DNA from: Diphasiastrum complanatum
Taxonomy: Eukaryota; Streptophyta; Lycopodiopsida; Lycopodiales; Lycopodiaceae
Length of the DNA stretch: 64,000 bases
Reading direction: 5' to 3'
NCBI GenBank assembly: GCA_029204225.1
Contig: CM055111.1
Coordinates: 26,507,540-26,571,539, forward strand
Below are positions 33,871-44,896 of this stretch, piece by piece. The translations under genes and the position numbers were made by a program. Position 1 is the stretch's first letter, and every line of letters begins with the position of its first letter. The notes below the pieces were generated by a model, which worked only from the letters and a program-made list of their open reading frames with translations, had not been told where the DNA came from and did not search any database.

Positions 33871-34747
33871 CTACTAGCTAGAATCCAAATGCTAGTCTCC
33901 ACAAAATAGGAATCTTCCCTATACAATAGGATCTAGTAGAATATGTACATCTTATCAAGTACATCAAGATCCACACGTGTGAACAACAGCTTGACATGTG
34001 GGAGCATTTACTCATTCACATGAAAGTGCAAGCTTATTACAAGGAAATTGACCAAAATGACTTTTTTGTAGATTCTAGTCAAAAGCCATGTTGACACTTG
34101 TGTAGATTTATCTAAAATTAATCTAACTATATACAAGTACATTTTCTACATCCTTTCACACGTGGGAATAGGCTCCACACGTGTGAGATCTCAACATGAA
34201 TCTAGACCTCAATATTAACATATTACATCAACCAAGTTAGAAGTGACAATCTCAAACACTCCTCCTCAATTCTAACTTGATTTGTGGCCTGCAGGTGTAT
34301 TGTCCACACGTGTGAGGCCATACAGCAACTGTCAAAACCAAGTTAGAATTGAGGAGGAGTGTTGAGATTGTCACTTCTAACTTGGTTGATGTAATATGTT
34401 AATATTGAGGTCTAGGTTAATATTGAGATCTCACACGTATAAATCATGTTCCCACGTGTGAAAGGAAGTAGAAAATGTACTTGTATATAGTTAGATTCAT
34501 TTTAGATAAATCTACACAAGTGTGAACTTGACTTTTGACTAGAATCTAAGAAAAAGTCATTTTGGTCAATTTCCTTGTATTTAGCTTGCACTTCCATGTG
34601 AATGAGTAAATGCTCTCACATGTCAAGATGTTGTTCACACATGTGGATTTGGATGTACTTGATAAGATGTACATATTCTCCTAGATCCTATTTTGTAGGA
34701 AAGATTCCTATTTTTGTGGAGACTAGCATTCAGATTTTGCTAAGTAG
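33871..34747. repeat. 877-bp palindrome of two mirrored LTR ends
   Basis: Arm 1 (33,871-34,279) and arm 2 (34,339-34,747) are each 409 bp, inverted, with a 59-bp spacer. Each arm, read outward, starts CAAGTTAGAATTGAGGAGGA (a polypurine tract) and passes into TGTT(T)GAGATTGTCACTTC, an LTR start (34,258 on minus, 34,360 on plus). So two PPT-LTR ends face away from each other. The arms differ by scattered substitutions and small indels. The spacer and arms contain CACACGTGTG palindromes. A transcript through it would fold into a long double-stranded hairpin. Confidence 0.85.
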
Positions 34748-34839
34748 TCAGTGATTTGCTTCTAGATCAAGATCTAGTCAATAGAACTTGATGAATCCTT
34801 TGATTTGGCGATCAATACCCCTTGTAGACTGATTAGTAC

Positions 34840-35170
34840 AATCAATCATTGTTCCATCGCAAAATGGAAAGCACGGCTAGTGGCTAAAGGGCTCACTCAA
34901 GTCCAAGGAGTGGAATATCAAGAAATTTTCAATTCTATTTTGACAATCAGGACTCTGATTGCGTTTGTAGCGGCGAAAGACCTCAAGATACATTAAATGG
35001 ATGTCAAAACAACCTTTCTCAATGGCTATGTCGAAGAGGAGCTGTACACCTTCCAACTGGAAGGATTCGAAGTCAAAGGCCAAGAGCACAAAGTATGCAA
35101 GCTGGACAAAGCAATCTAGGGCTTAAAACAGGCCGCAAGAGCTTGGTTCGAAAAGATCAACGCTTTTTGG
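34840..35170 (+). pseudogene. Copia reverse transcriptase fragment
   Basis: Reads KWKARLVAKGLTQVQGVEYQ, IRTLIAFVAAKDLKIH, then MDVKTTFLNGYVEEELY, VKGQEHKVCKLDKAI and AARAWFEKINAF, the N-terminal half of copia reverse transcriptase. Stops are at 34,994 and near 35,118. The frame stops at about 35,165, where an LTR begins at once, with no catalytic YVDD, RNase H or polypurine tract between. Confidence 0.85.
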
Positions 35171-38100
35171 TCCTCATATTAAACCATGCACTCATGGCTA
35201 TTGTTTTGTACTCGCATCATTCTTCTTACTAAATCAATCATACTTTCTTACTGTGTTCAGTATTATGTCGGAATGTATGCAAGCTTCTTTAAAGTTATTT
35301 GTCTTTGTTAGATCTTTTATCGATTAGTCTGAATTGTCGAACGTTTTGATACTGCAATATTCTATATCTATCACTTACACTCTATAATTATTTGTCTATG
35401 AAATCACTTTAGAACTAATGATTTCAAAGTTAGTTACTAAAAGTACGAACATGACGATTGTCACGATAGCTTTGTTCATATTTTATAGACAGAGTCATGC
35501 ATTAGAAGGATTATTCTGTAGAGCCTGATAGTTCGTCTTTCAACTTTGATTTTAATAATATCATATTCTCTTTCCTTCTTCCAACATGGTATTAGGGCTT
35601 TATCTAGTATCAGAGCAATCTTGCTTTTAATCTTCATTATATGGTATCCAATTTTAGTATCAAAAAATCGATTTCCAATTATAGGGTCACATGGTATCAG
35701 TTCATTCTTAAGTCATCGATTCATCGATAAACTAACTTCCAAATGGATTTTCAGAACAAAGTTGGTCTCATCGTAAATAAGCTGAATGGATCCAATTACT
35801 GTTTGTGAAAATTTAAGATGAAGACCTTGCTGATTGCCAATGAGTTGTGTGATGTTATCACATGTATCAAATTGAAGTTTGAAGACGACACAATTGACTC
35901 CAAATGAAAATCAAAGGATGGTAAAACTTTAATGCTCATCATTCTCAATATACTAGACACTTAGATTGGCCATATATCAGAAGCTCAAACTTCAAAAGTA
36001 TTGTGGAACATCCTGAGCACACTATAGAATGTGAGGGACGTGACCTAAAAGTTGCATCTCAAAAGAAAATTCTTCTCACTCAAGATGTCGAATGGTGATT
36101 CTCTTCAGAATTACATTATTTAGCTCAAGAATCTCTTGCAATAAATGGCAGATGTCGCATCAACTATCGAAGATCAAGATGCAATTATAACATTGCTATC
36201 AAGCCTACCTTCTACATATCGGACAACTAGGTGATGATCATGATGAAACACTCAGATTTATCCCTCACCAGAGTTATCGCTATGTTGCTGAAGGAAGACA
36301 ATAGAAGAAGTCAAGACACCTCTTTGACTTCGTCATCTCACACTTTATATGTTAACAAAGGCTCAAAACGGCTGAAGAAGAAAAGCTCTAAGTAGCCCGC
36401 ATTGAATCAGAAGCCAACACAAAGTCAAAAACAATTATCAAATCCATAGTTGAAGAAGAAGATGGTTTTATAAGTATTGCAAACACACTAATCATGAGAT
36501 CCAAGATTGCAGGATATTGAAAGGAAAGATTCCAACAAGCAACTAGGTCAATAGGCGAATGCAGTCATAGTATCATCTCAATCTCCCATACTCGACAGGG
36601 AAGAAGGAGCGTTTTTTGTTAGAGATCAAAAGGCGCAAGAAGTCGATAATTCTTGGTATATGGAGCTACTCAACTTATGATCAATTGTTGTGAGGATTTT
36701 CACTCCTATACACCTTATAGTACAAAGAAATTCATTCATCTTGGAGACAATAGTACACATACTATCGAAAGGTGAAGGCACTATAAGATTGATGATTCCA
36801 ACATGATTAATTCAAATTGCTTTTATATGTATCTAAACTTTCTATAAATTTGTTGTCAACAAGTAGAATTATTAATTTAGGTCATAGCATAGTATTTGAG
36901 TCTGATCAAATGTCGAATTGTCGATAAGACAAATAAGATTCTTGTACTTCAGCAAGAGGCATGGATACTTATATAGATTGATTTATTGTTATTCTGATAA
37001 AAATCAAGCCTTGAATACCTCTATTCTAGTCAATAAGGCATTACTTTGCCATAATAGATTAGGACATTTGAATTATACATCTGTGTTGCTAGTCCTTAGC
37101 ACTTGATCTCGACTTTATAACCAATAAAGTCAACCTCCCTATCTATCAAAGTTGTGTTATCAAAAAATAGGCTAGGATTCCATTTAGATTGATTCATAGG
37201 CATGCACAAAAGATGTTTTAGATGTTGTTTCCTCATATATGTGTGGTCCAATGCAAACTCTATTATTGCTTGATGCAAAGTATTTCATTACCTTGGTTGA
37301 CGAATATTCGAAAAAAACATTAGTTTACTTCATTAAATAAATGTTGGAGGCTTTCAAAAAAATTTGACAATTCAAGGAGTGTGCATAATTAAAAAATGAC
37401 AAAAAAAACTCAAAGCATTGAGGTTTGACAACAAGGGAGAGTACATCTCAACCAAATTCAAGGAGTATTGCCTTAACAACTACATTGAGCAATGATTTTT
37501 CACCTCCTATTCGCCTCAGTCGAATGGACTTACTGAGAGAAATAATTGAACTTTAGTCGAAGCGGCTAAGTGTATGCTTGCTCATGCGACACTTCCAAAA
37601 TTCTTATGGGCTGAAGTTGTTTCCACTACAAATTATATCCAGAATAGATGCTCGACTAAAGGTCTCTCAAACAAAATATCTTATGAAGTTTGGACAGGTT
37701 CCAAACCATCATTATCGAATTTACGGGTGTTTGGATGTATTGCTTACGCACATATACCTCAAGATATAAGGAAGAAGTCCGACTTCCACAGTATCAAAAC
37801 CATTTTCATTGACTATACTATTTCAGATAAAGCTTATATGTTGTATGATCCTATCGAATTGATATTCACCAGTCAGAATATAGTCTTTATCGAAGATCAG
37901 TTTGTCGACCTCAAAGGCAAAGGCAAAGCTCATACAATGTCAGACACTCCCGAAGTATCAAACATTTTTGTTCCCTATCGATTGATCCTATCGAAGGTCC
38001 AAACTTGTTTACATCAGACGAACAACTTATGAATAGTGAATCAGAAGATTGTAGCAACTCAACAACAACAAAACAATCAAGAAAACGATCAACGTTATGT

Positions 38101-38219
38101 CCATGACCAGTACATAGGATTCACCATACTCCTAGTCTTGGATACATAGTACTCCAGTGAATCAAGCTGTTAATTATGCCACCTCGTACTGGACATGACC
38201 CAAAAGTAACTAATATCCT
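35171..38219 (+). mobile_element. Copia element, 5' half (LTR, gag, integrase), truncated
   Basis: A partial LTR (35,171-35,586) ends CCAACA. The primer site TGGTATTAGGGC (35,587-35,598) follows. Gag starts at ATG 35,743 (MDFQNKVGLIVNKLNGSNYC) and keeps one frame past stops at 35,806, 35,905, 35,962, 36,025 and 36,046. A zinc-knuckle remnant reads YCKHTNHEIQDC near 36,476. HNRLGHLN near 37,060 is the GAG-pre-integrase end. A better preserved stretch 37,574-38,032 has LPKFLWAEVVSTTNYIQNRC and LRVFGCIAYAHIP, the integrase C-terminal part. No reverse transcriptase follows. Confidence 0.85.
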
Positions 38220-38650
38220 TGTGAGGCCCTAAACACACTAAATGGAGTTAGTACAAGGTTTGGGATAGTCAAGGCATGTGTAGAGTTACCAATTACAATC
38301 TATGAATAGAGGATCCATGCATAGAGACTCTATTCTAGATGAATCTATGTATAAGGGAGTTAGGACCTTGCATGACCATGTGCACAGGTGGTTCTAGGCT
38401 CTAAATAAGGAGGCCAAACTCGCCCTACTACATCACATTTGTGGTTGATTCATTGCTAGGCTTTCATGCTACTTTCATGCTTCCTATACCTTAGCTTGAG
38501 GGTTAAGCTTCTAGAGTTGATTGGTTGTTTCTACTTGGTTGGGTGGTTTCTTCGTAGTGTGTTTTCCATTGTGTTTGTTTCGTAAGCATGATCTTGAGGA
38601 GCTTTCCCTTATAGTGGTATTAGAGCAAGGCTTACGAAAATTGGAGAACT
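38220..38650 (+). mobile_element. Copia-like LTR end with primer site
   Basis: TGTGAGGCCCTAAACAC at 38,220 is a possible LTR start. TGGTATTAGAGC at about 38,615-38,626 is the tRNA-Met-type primer site. No gag is recognisable behind it, and the expected CA just before the site is missing, so limits are approximate. Confidence 0.5.
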
Positions 38651-39340
38651 TGGAGAAGTGTTACTTTTCATCGAATTTTTGGAATGGATCAATGAGAATT
38701 CTCTTCTAGGAGGATAGCAAGATTGCTAGTGGGTGTTCTATTCTGGTTTTCATTTACATGTTGCTAAGATCCATTACCCTCGGAAATTTTTGGGGTTTTA
38801 TGGATTGTCCTAGGAAGCCAATTTGTGATGCTTTCTTGGAGCTTTTTATTGTGTAGCTCAGATCTTTGGTAGATCTGAATTTTCCAGCAAGTGTACTTTC
38901 ATTTTAGGGATCATTAGTGATGAAATTAATGTTGCATGCCAGTTCTTTTCATGATTTATGAATCTAGGCTATGTTTTGGTCAAAATTGCTTGGTTTTTCA
39001 TGCTTTTTGACACAAAATTGATAGTAAGAACACAAATCCAGCAAGATAAGATCAATTAGATGGCTAAAATTCTGTAAATTGGTTTGCATGTGCTAGAGAA
39101 AGAGTTGCATGTCATGAATTTCCACTTTATTTGACGGTTTGGTCACAAGCCAATTTGACATTGGTTTAGTGACATTTGGAATCGAACAATATTTCAATTT
39201 TTTGATTTCAATTTTCTTTTGTACTAACAGTATTTTTGTTAGAGTTTTTTGAATTACGTAAAATGAACCAAAATTTTGGTCAATTTTTCGTTATCTATGG
39301 AATGTGTTTGGATTAGTAAATTGACTATACTGAATTTATC
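38651..39340. other. Non-coding stretch
   Basis: AT-rich sequence behind the primer site at 38,615. It could be leader sequence of the same element. I recognise no coding frame. Confidence 0.5.
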
Positions 39341-39349
39341 AATCAGAGT

Positions 39350-39695
39350 TAGTCACAAGGTGGTTGTAGTCATCTCTTTGGTGCCATAACCCAGGGCCAT
39401 AGCCCTTCTCCCTTCAATATGAGAGAGGTCTTTACCTAGAATGCTAGGAAGTTCGACTAGGTTAAGTCGAGGATTGTCCAGATTTTCGACTATATACTGC
39501 TGATCGAAGCCATTGCTGTAGATTGTGTTCTTCAACTATTCTTCTGGTTTCTTGTTTTGAATGCTTGTCTCCTCCTGGATCTGATAGCTCTTAGGCTCGG
39601 ATATGAGCTCGTTGCTCTGATGACACTGTTGAGTAAACCACACACAGCTGAGTTGATATCTAGAACGTCAAACGCTCACCACTATTGAGATTCTT
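39350..39695 (-). mobile_element. Copia LTR end, primer site and gag start (minus strand)
   Basis: Minus-strand counterpart of the plus-strand copia at 58,585-61,035. The end of the LTR (39,695-39,630, with GCTGTGTGTGGTTTACTCA) is followed by a mutated primer site (complement of 39,614-39,625, TGTCATCAGAGC) and the gag start. The encoded residues parallel the gag beginning MASISSIQSK but with stops. Gag stops at about 39,350. Homology to the gypsy-type LTR begins abruptly at about 39,696. Confidence 0.75.
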
Positions 39696-41131
39696 ACAGA
39701 AATAAACGTCAGTAATAGTGTAGAATAAATGATTAAGCGTTCCCACGGGGAGCATCATAAAGAGGTATTCTGTCATTATCGGTGAGATAAAAAAATTTAT
39801 CTTTGAAGTCCGGCGAAATGGAAATGTAAAGCTGGTTGTCTGATGGCATTTATGGGTAGGCGGCCAGTACCTCCATTGAGAATGGTAACAAACACCGAAA
39901 GATATTCAGACAGTTTAACCAAGAAATCCAAATTCTAGAGAAGAGTAAGAACTCAAAATGATTAGACATCCCCACAATATTAAGATCGCATGCTTTATCG
40001 TTTAGATCTGAACTTAGCCAAAACAAGAATGCCACAAGGCCAAACGATTGCTGTAGGCAATGCTTACAATGGGCTATGTCGACCCTCAACAGTCTTCATA
40101 AACTTGCTACTCACTTAGTTTGATAAAGCAGTTCCAAACACAACATAGTTTGATTAATTATTGGGTTCAGTTCTAATTATAAATCCATGCATAGCATAGA
40201 ATCCATTATTCTGCAGAATCACCATGAATTTTCTAGGATCAGTAAGAATAGACAATGACAACATGAGTGTGATTAATTCCACAAGAAACTGAAATGCAAT
40301 ATAACGTTCTTGAGAAACCGAAAGTGTCTGTCATCAACTTCTTCAGATGCTTATGAAAATACAGACTACATATACAAGGTTGGCGTATCACTGCATTGGT
40401 TCAAGCCGACGAAGACAGTAGTAGACAATATTTTATTCTACCATAATAGCTCAGACAGAGAAAACAACAAGCACTCTACTCCTGCTTTCTACCATGCAGA
40501 ACAATGAATGGATTAATCAGAATGAGCGTGGGATCCGCTATATATATGTGTTTGGGGAAGCAGGTAGAACGCCGAAAAATCTGAAACGTCGTATTTGGTG
40601 AGGTTCTCAATGGTTTGCTGTTACGTAGAGAGAGTCCGGTGTGAAACGCTGCCTCTGCCACTTGGAAATAAGCATGCTGTTCTAGAGACTAATGGTGGGA
40701 ACTTCACGTCACCAGTTCTTAAAAAAGTTATCCTTCAATAGCTTAAAGACATGCTTCAAACTTCATTAGGAAGATGACGTACGTTTTGGCCTTTGTCCAG
40801 CCTTGTACAGACGACAGTCTCGCTAAAATGCAAAAAATGCGACATTGTAATTTTACTCGAAATTCTTGACACATAAAAAAGCTACACGTGGCCAGTGACC
40901 TGCCACGTACATCAGTGTGAATGTTGACTGGTCAGCTCGAACATTTCTTCGGTAGAACAAATATTTGTCTGATGGTCGAATGTTTGTTTGTCTGACAGCC
41001 GAATCTGTAAGTTTCTAATAGTTGGTGATAAGTGTCGATAGAAATAGGTTCCATAGAGATGATGGACACAAAACTGCATTTGAATATCTAATAGCTCGTG
41101 TCTGAAAGGACGTTGAAGAACATATAAATAT

Positions 41132-41357
41132 GGATTCGAATAGAATTCCGTCTGTCTGGATTTGAATAGATTTTGTCTGCCTGGGTTCGAATAGAATTCT
41201 GTCTGACTGGATTCGAATAGAATTCTGTATTTCGAATAGAATTGTATCTGCTTGGTGAGAGAATCAAAGGCACATCTTCGGTGACTTAGAGTTCGAACAA
41301 CGCCTGGTGAGAGAATCAAAGGCACATCTTCGGTGACTTAGAGTTCGAACAACTCTC
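41132..41357 (-). repeat. Minisatellites inside the lower LTR of the giant-LTR element
   Basis: About five copies of a 21-26 bp unit close to GGATTCGAATAGAATTCTGT (41,132-41,253) are followed by two copies of a 52-bp unit starting GGTGAGAGAATCAAAGG (41,254-41,305 and 41,306-41,357). The upper LTR has one copy of each, near 44,409. Confidence 0.9.
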
Positions 41358-42369
41358 CATACTCCTTTGCTAGTGGGCTTCGAATAACACCAGGGCCGTG
41401 AACAAATTCAAATACAAATAGAAGTCCGACCTTGAAGCTAGGTCAATTAGAGAGCTTAGAATAAGACAGCCCTATATAACTTAGAAGAGTGTCCATAAAT
41501 ATATCTTTTGCAACTTAGACAAAAAGCTTTAGGCCTTTATGCCTCCACCCATGTAATTAGCACAACGTTGGAACTTAGAATAATAGCTTGCTATCTTCAA
41601 ATGCCCGACAAAAGTATCTCTTAAGCTTGGGAATGAACTCGGCATAGAGTGTCGATAAGCCAAAGAAGTGCCTCCAAAAATATATAAAGGCCTTCAGTAG
41701 TAAAAATGCCCATATCCAATACCATGTATGCAATGTCTTGATCTTAGACCTGGGCCTTAATTAACCCTTGCCAATATAAACCAACAACTCGACACAGTAT
41801 CACGGTACATAATATCAGAAATAGGTAAAAACTGAGCTAGGTATTGCATTAGATAACCACATTTCCGACTTTTCTATAAAAATGTCGAAAAAATAGATAA
41901 ATTTCATAAACATGGTACCACATAACCTCCCCCTGAATTGTGCAACGACCTCGCAAACACTCTCAACAGGAACTGAGCTTCAAACTTCCAAGTGACAACT
42001 GGCAACCCTATATCCTTAGTTAGACCATTCGATAGTCAGCATCAGAAATATATATAGGCAAATTCTTTGGAATGGACAACACCATAGTACAATCTTGAAA
42101 CAGTATCTCAATACCATTTGAAACCAATAAATAAATAAACACTGAGAATCTATAAACAAAATAAAATAAAACAAAACAAAGAATATAGAAAAGAATAGAT
42201 TTCAGAAAAGCATGGATATAGAATTTGCTTACTTAAAACCAGAACCTTATTAACATAACGATAGATCCTCAGATAAAAATTAAAACAAATAAAAGTTAAA
42301 TTAAAAAACTATAATAACCTGAAAATAAAAAATTGTAAAACAAATAAATTTTTTTTTAACCTCCTTTTC

Positions 42370-42702
42370 TCAAGGTGGACGAAAGTATCTGAAATGCCAC
42401 AACTTCAATAGTGCAGCAGCCAACAAAATATGGAGGGCAATCTGGTTGAAAAATATCTTGGCCATAATTTCTTTTGAAAATATAAAAATATTTGGATCAC
42501 AACTTCTGCTGAAATGAGCCAGTTCTTCATAATCAAAGGAATCTTCCACAAACAGCATAGAGCAAATAGGAATCAAGTGGACCGATTTGCCAACTCCACA
42601 TAAATTGTCAGAAGAAATCCGTCCTCCAACATGAAATTTCATAGACTGGGCATAGATAGTAGACTGGTCATAGCCCTTCAATTTCAAATAACCAAATTTC
42701 AT
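42370..42702 (-). CDS. Unrecognised 110-codon ORF inside the giant-LTR element
   Basis: The only sizeable frame in the 1.1-kb interior, on the element's sense strand. It starts MKFGYLKLKGYDQ, has a central SVHLIPICSMLFVEDSFDYE and a hydrophobic stretch IALHILLAAALL near the end. It has no zinc knuckle and no protease, polymerase or integrase motif. It may be chance, or a remnant of gag or of a captured gene. Function is unknown. Confidence 0.25.
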   Translation of the reverse strand: MKFGYLKLKGYDQSTIYAQSMKFHVGGRISSDNLCGVGKSVHLIPICSMLFVEDSFDYEELAHFSRSCDPNIFIFSKEIMAKIFFNQIALHILLAAALLKLWHFRYFRPP

Positions 42703-44896
42703 ATCAAGACATGAAGGATGAGTTATGCATAGCTTCTGAGTAGGTGTAGGATAAACTTCAGAACATAGACACTCTACTACATCAAAATTACTTCTGAAAT
42801 ATACTTAGTAAATAGAAGATATAAAAAATATTTGAAAATCTTCCCCCGCCTCAGGCTGAATAGCATGGTTGCTGGATAAGCCAATTTAGAATATCAGCAT
42901 CATAGCTTCTGCATAGCATCAAAACTTCATAGCATTTCCTCCTAGAAAATGACCAACAAACATTGGTAGTGACAGATAACTCTCTGGTTGGCTATGCTCC
43001 CCGGCAACGGCGCCAAAAGTTTGGTATATTTTGCAACTTACTAAACCAAAATGTCAGTAAAAGTGTAGAATAAATGATTATCGTTCCCACGGGGAGTATC
43101 ATAAAGAGGTATTCTGTCATTATTGGTGAAATAAAAAGATTTATCTTTGAAGTCAAGGGAAATGGAAATGTAAAGCTGGTTGTCTGATGGCATTTTTGGG
43201 TAGGCGGCCAATACTGCCATTGAGAATGGTAACAAACACCAAGAAAGATATTCAAACAGTTCAACCAATAAATCCAGATTCCAGAGAAGAGTAAGAATTC
43301 GGAATGATTAGACATCCCCACAATATTAAGATCACATGCTTCATCGTTTAGATCTGAACTTAGCCAAAACAAGAATGCCACAAGGCCAAACGATTGCTGC
43401 AGGCAATGCTTACAATGGGCTATGTCGACCCTCAACAGTCTTCATAAACTTGCTACTCACTTATTCTGATAAAGCAGTTCCAAACACAGCATAGTTCGAT
43501 TAATTACTGGGTTCAGTTCTAATTATAGATCCATGCATAGCATAGAATCCATTATTCTACAGAATAACCATGAATTTCCTAGGATCAGTCAGAATAGACA
43601 ATGACAACAGGGGTGTGATTCATTCCACAAGAAACTGAAATGCAATATAACGTTCTTGAGAAACCGAAAGTGTTTGTCACTCACTCCTTCTGATTCTTAT
43701 GAAAATACAGACTACATATACAAGGTTGGCGTATCATTGCATTGATTCAAGCCGACGAAGACAATAGTAGACAGTATTTTATTCTACCATAATAGCTCAG
43801 ACAGAAGAGAAAACAACAAGCGCTCCTGCTTTCTACCATGCAGAACAATGAATGAATTAATCAGAATGAGCGTGGGCTCTGTTATATATATGTGTTTGGG
43901 GAAGCAGGTAGAACACCAAAAAATCTGAAACGTCGTATTTGGTGAGGTATCCAATGGTTTGTTGTTACGTAGAGAGAGTCCGTTGTGAAACGCTGCCTCT
44001 GCCACCTGGAAGTAAGCATGCTGTTCTGGAGACTGATAGTGGGAACTTCACGTCACCAGTTCTTAAAAAAGTTACCTTTCAATAGCTTAAAGACAGGCTT
44101 CAAACTTCATTAGGAAGATGACGTACGTTCTGTCCAGCCTTGTACAGACCATAAAAAAGCTACACGTGGCCAGTGACTTGCCACGTACATCAGTGTGAAT
44201 GTTGACTAGTCAGCCCGAACATTTCTTCGGTAGAACAAATATTTGTCTGATGGTCGAATGTTTGTTGTCTGACAGCCGAATCTGTAAGTTTCTGATAGTT
44301 GGTGATAAGTGTGGATAGAGATAGGTTCGATAGAGAGGATGGACACACAACTGCATTTGAATATCTAATAGCTCATGTCTGAAAGGGCGCTGAAGAACAT
44401 ATAATTATGGATTCGAATAGAATTCTGTCTGCCTGGTGAGAGAATCAAAGGCACATCTTTGGTGACTTAGAGTTCGCTTGAAGCTAGGTCAATTAGAGAC
44501 CTTAAAATAAGGCAACCCTACAGAACTTAGAAGAGTGCCCATAAATATATCTTTTGCAACTTAGACAAAAAGCTTTAGGCCCTTTTTACAATTAACACCC
44601 ATGTTAATGAACTCGACATAGATTGTCGATAAGCCAAAAAAGTGCCTCCAAAAATATATAAAGGCCTTCAGTAATAAAAATGCCCATATCCAATACCATG
44701 TATGCAATGTCTTGATCTTAGAGCTGGGCCTTAATTAAGCCTTGCCAATGTAAACCAACAACTTGACACAGTACCACGGTACATAATATCAAAAATAGGT
44801 AAAAACTCAGCTAGGCATTGCATCAGATAACCACATTTTCGACTTTTCTATAAAAATGTCGAAAAAATAGATAAATATCATAAACAGAGTACCACA

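Larger units (their letters stand above)
39696..44896 (-). mobile_element. Giant-LTR, non-coding gypsy relative (LARD/TRIM-like)
   Basis: Two direct repeats flank a very short interior. The lower LTR is 39,696-41,922 (2.2 kb, inner end lost). The upper LTR is 43,022-44,896 (1,875 bp). On the minus strand the LTR starts TGTGGTAC and ends ATACCA. The complement of 42,998-43,015 reads TGGCGCCGTTGCCGGGGA, the Athila/Tat-type primer site. Next to the other LTR, the complement of 41,923-41,936 reads AATTCAGGGGGAGG, a polypurine tract. Only 1.1 kb lies between them and it lacks gag and pol. The element needs proteins from another gypsy copy. A right-flank AACAT (44,897-44,901) would be one half of its target duplication. 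Confidence 0.85.

Noticed and set aside
41132..41250. Regularly spaced short repeats as a possible CRISPR array
   Set aside because: Units are directly tandem without unique spacers and lie inside a plant LTR.
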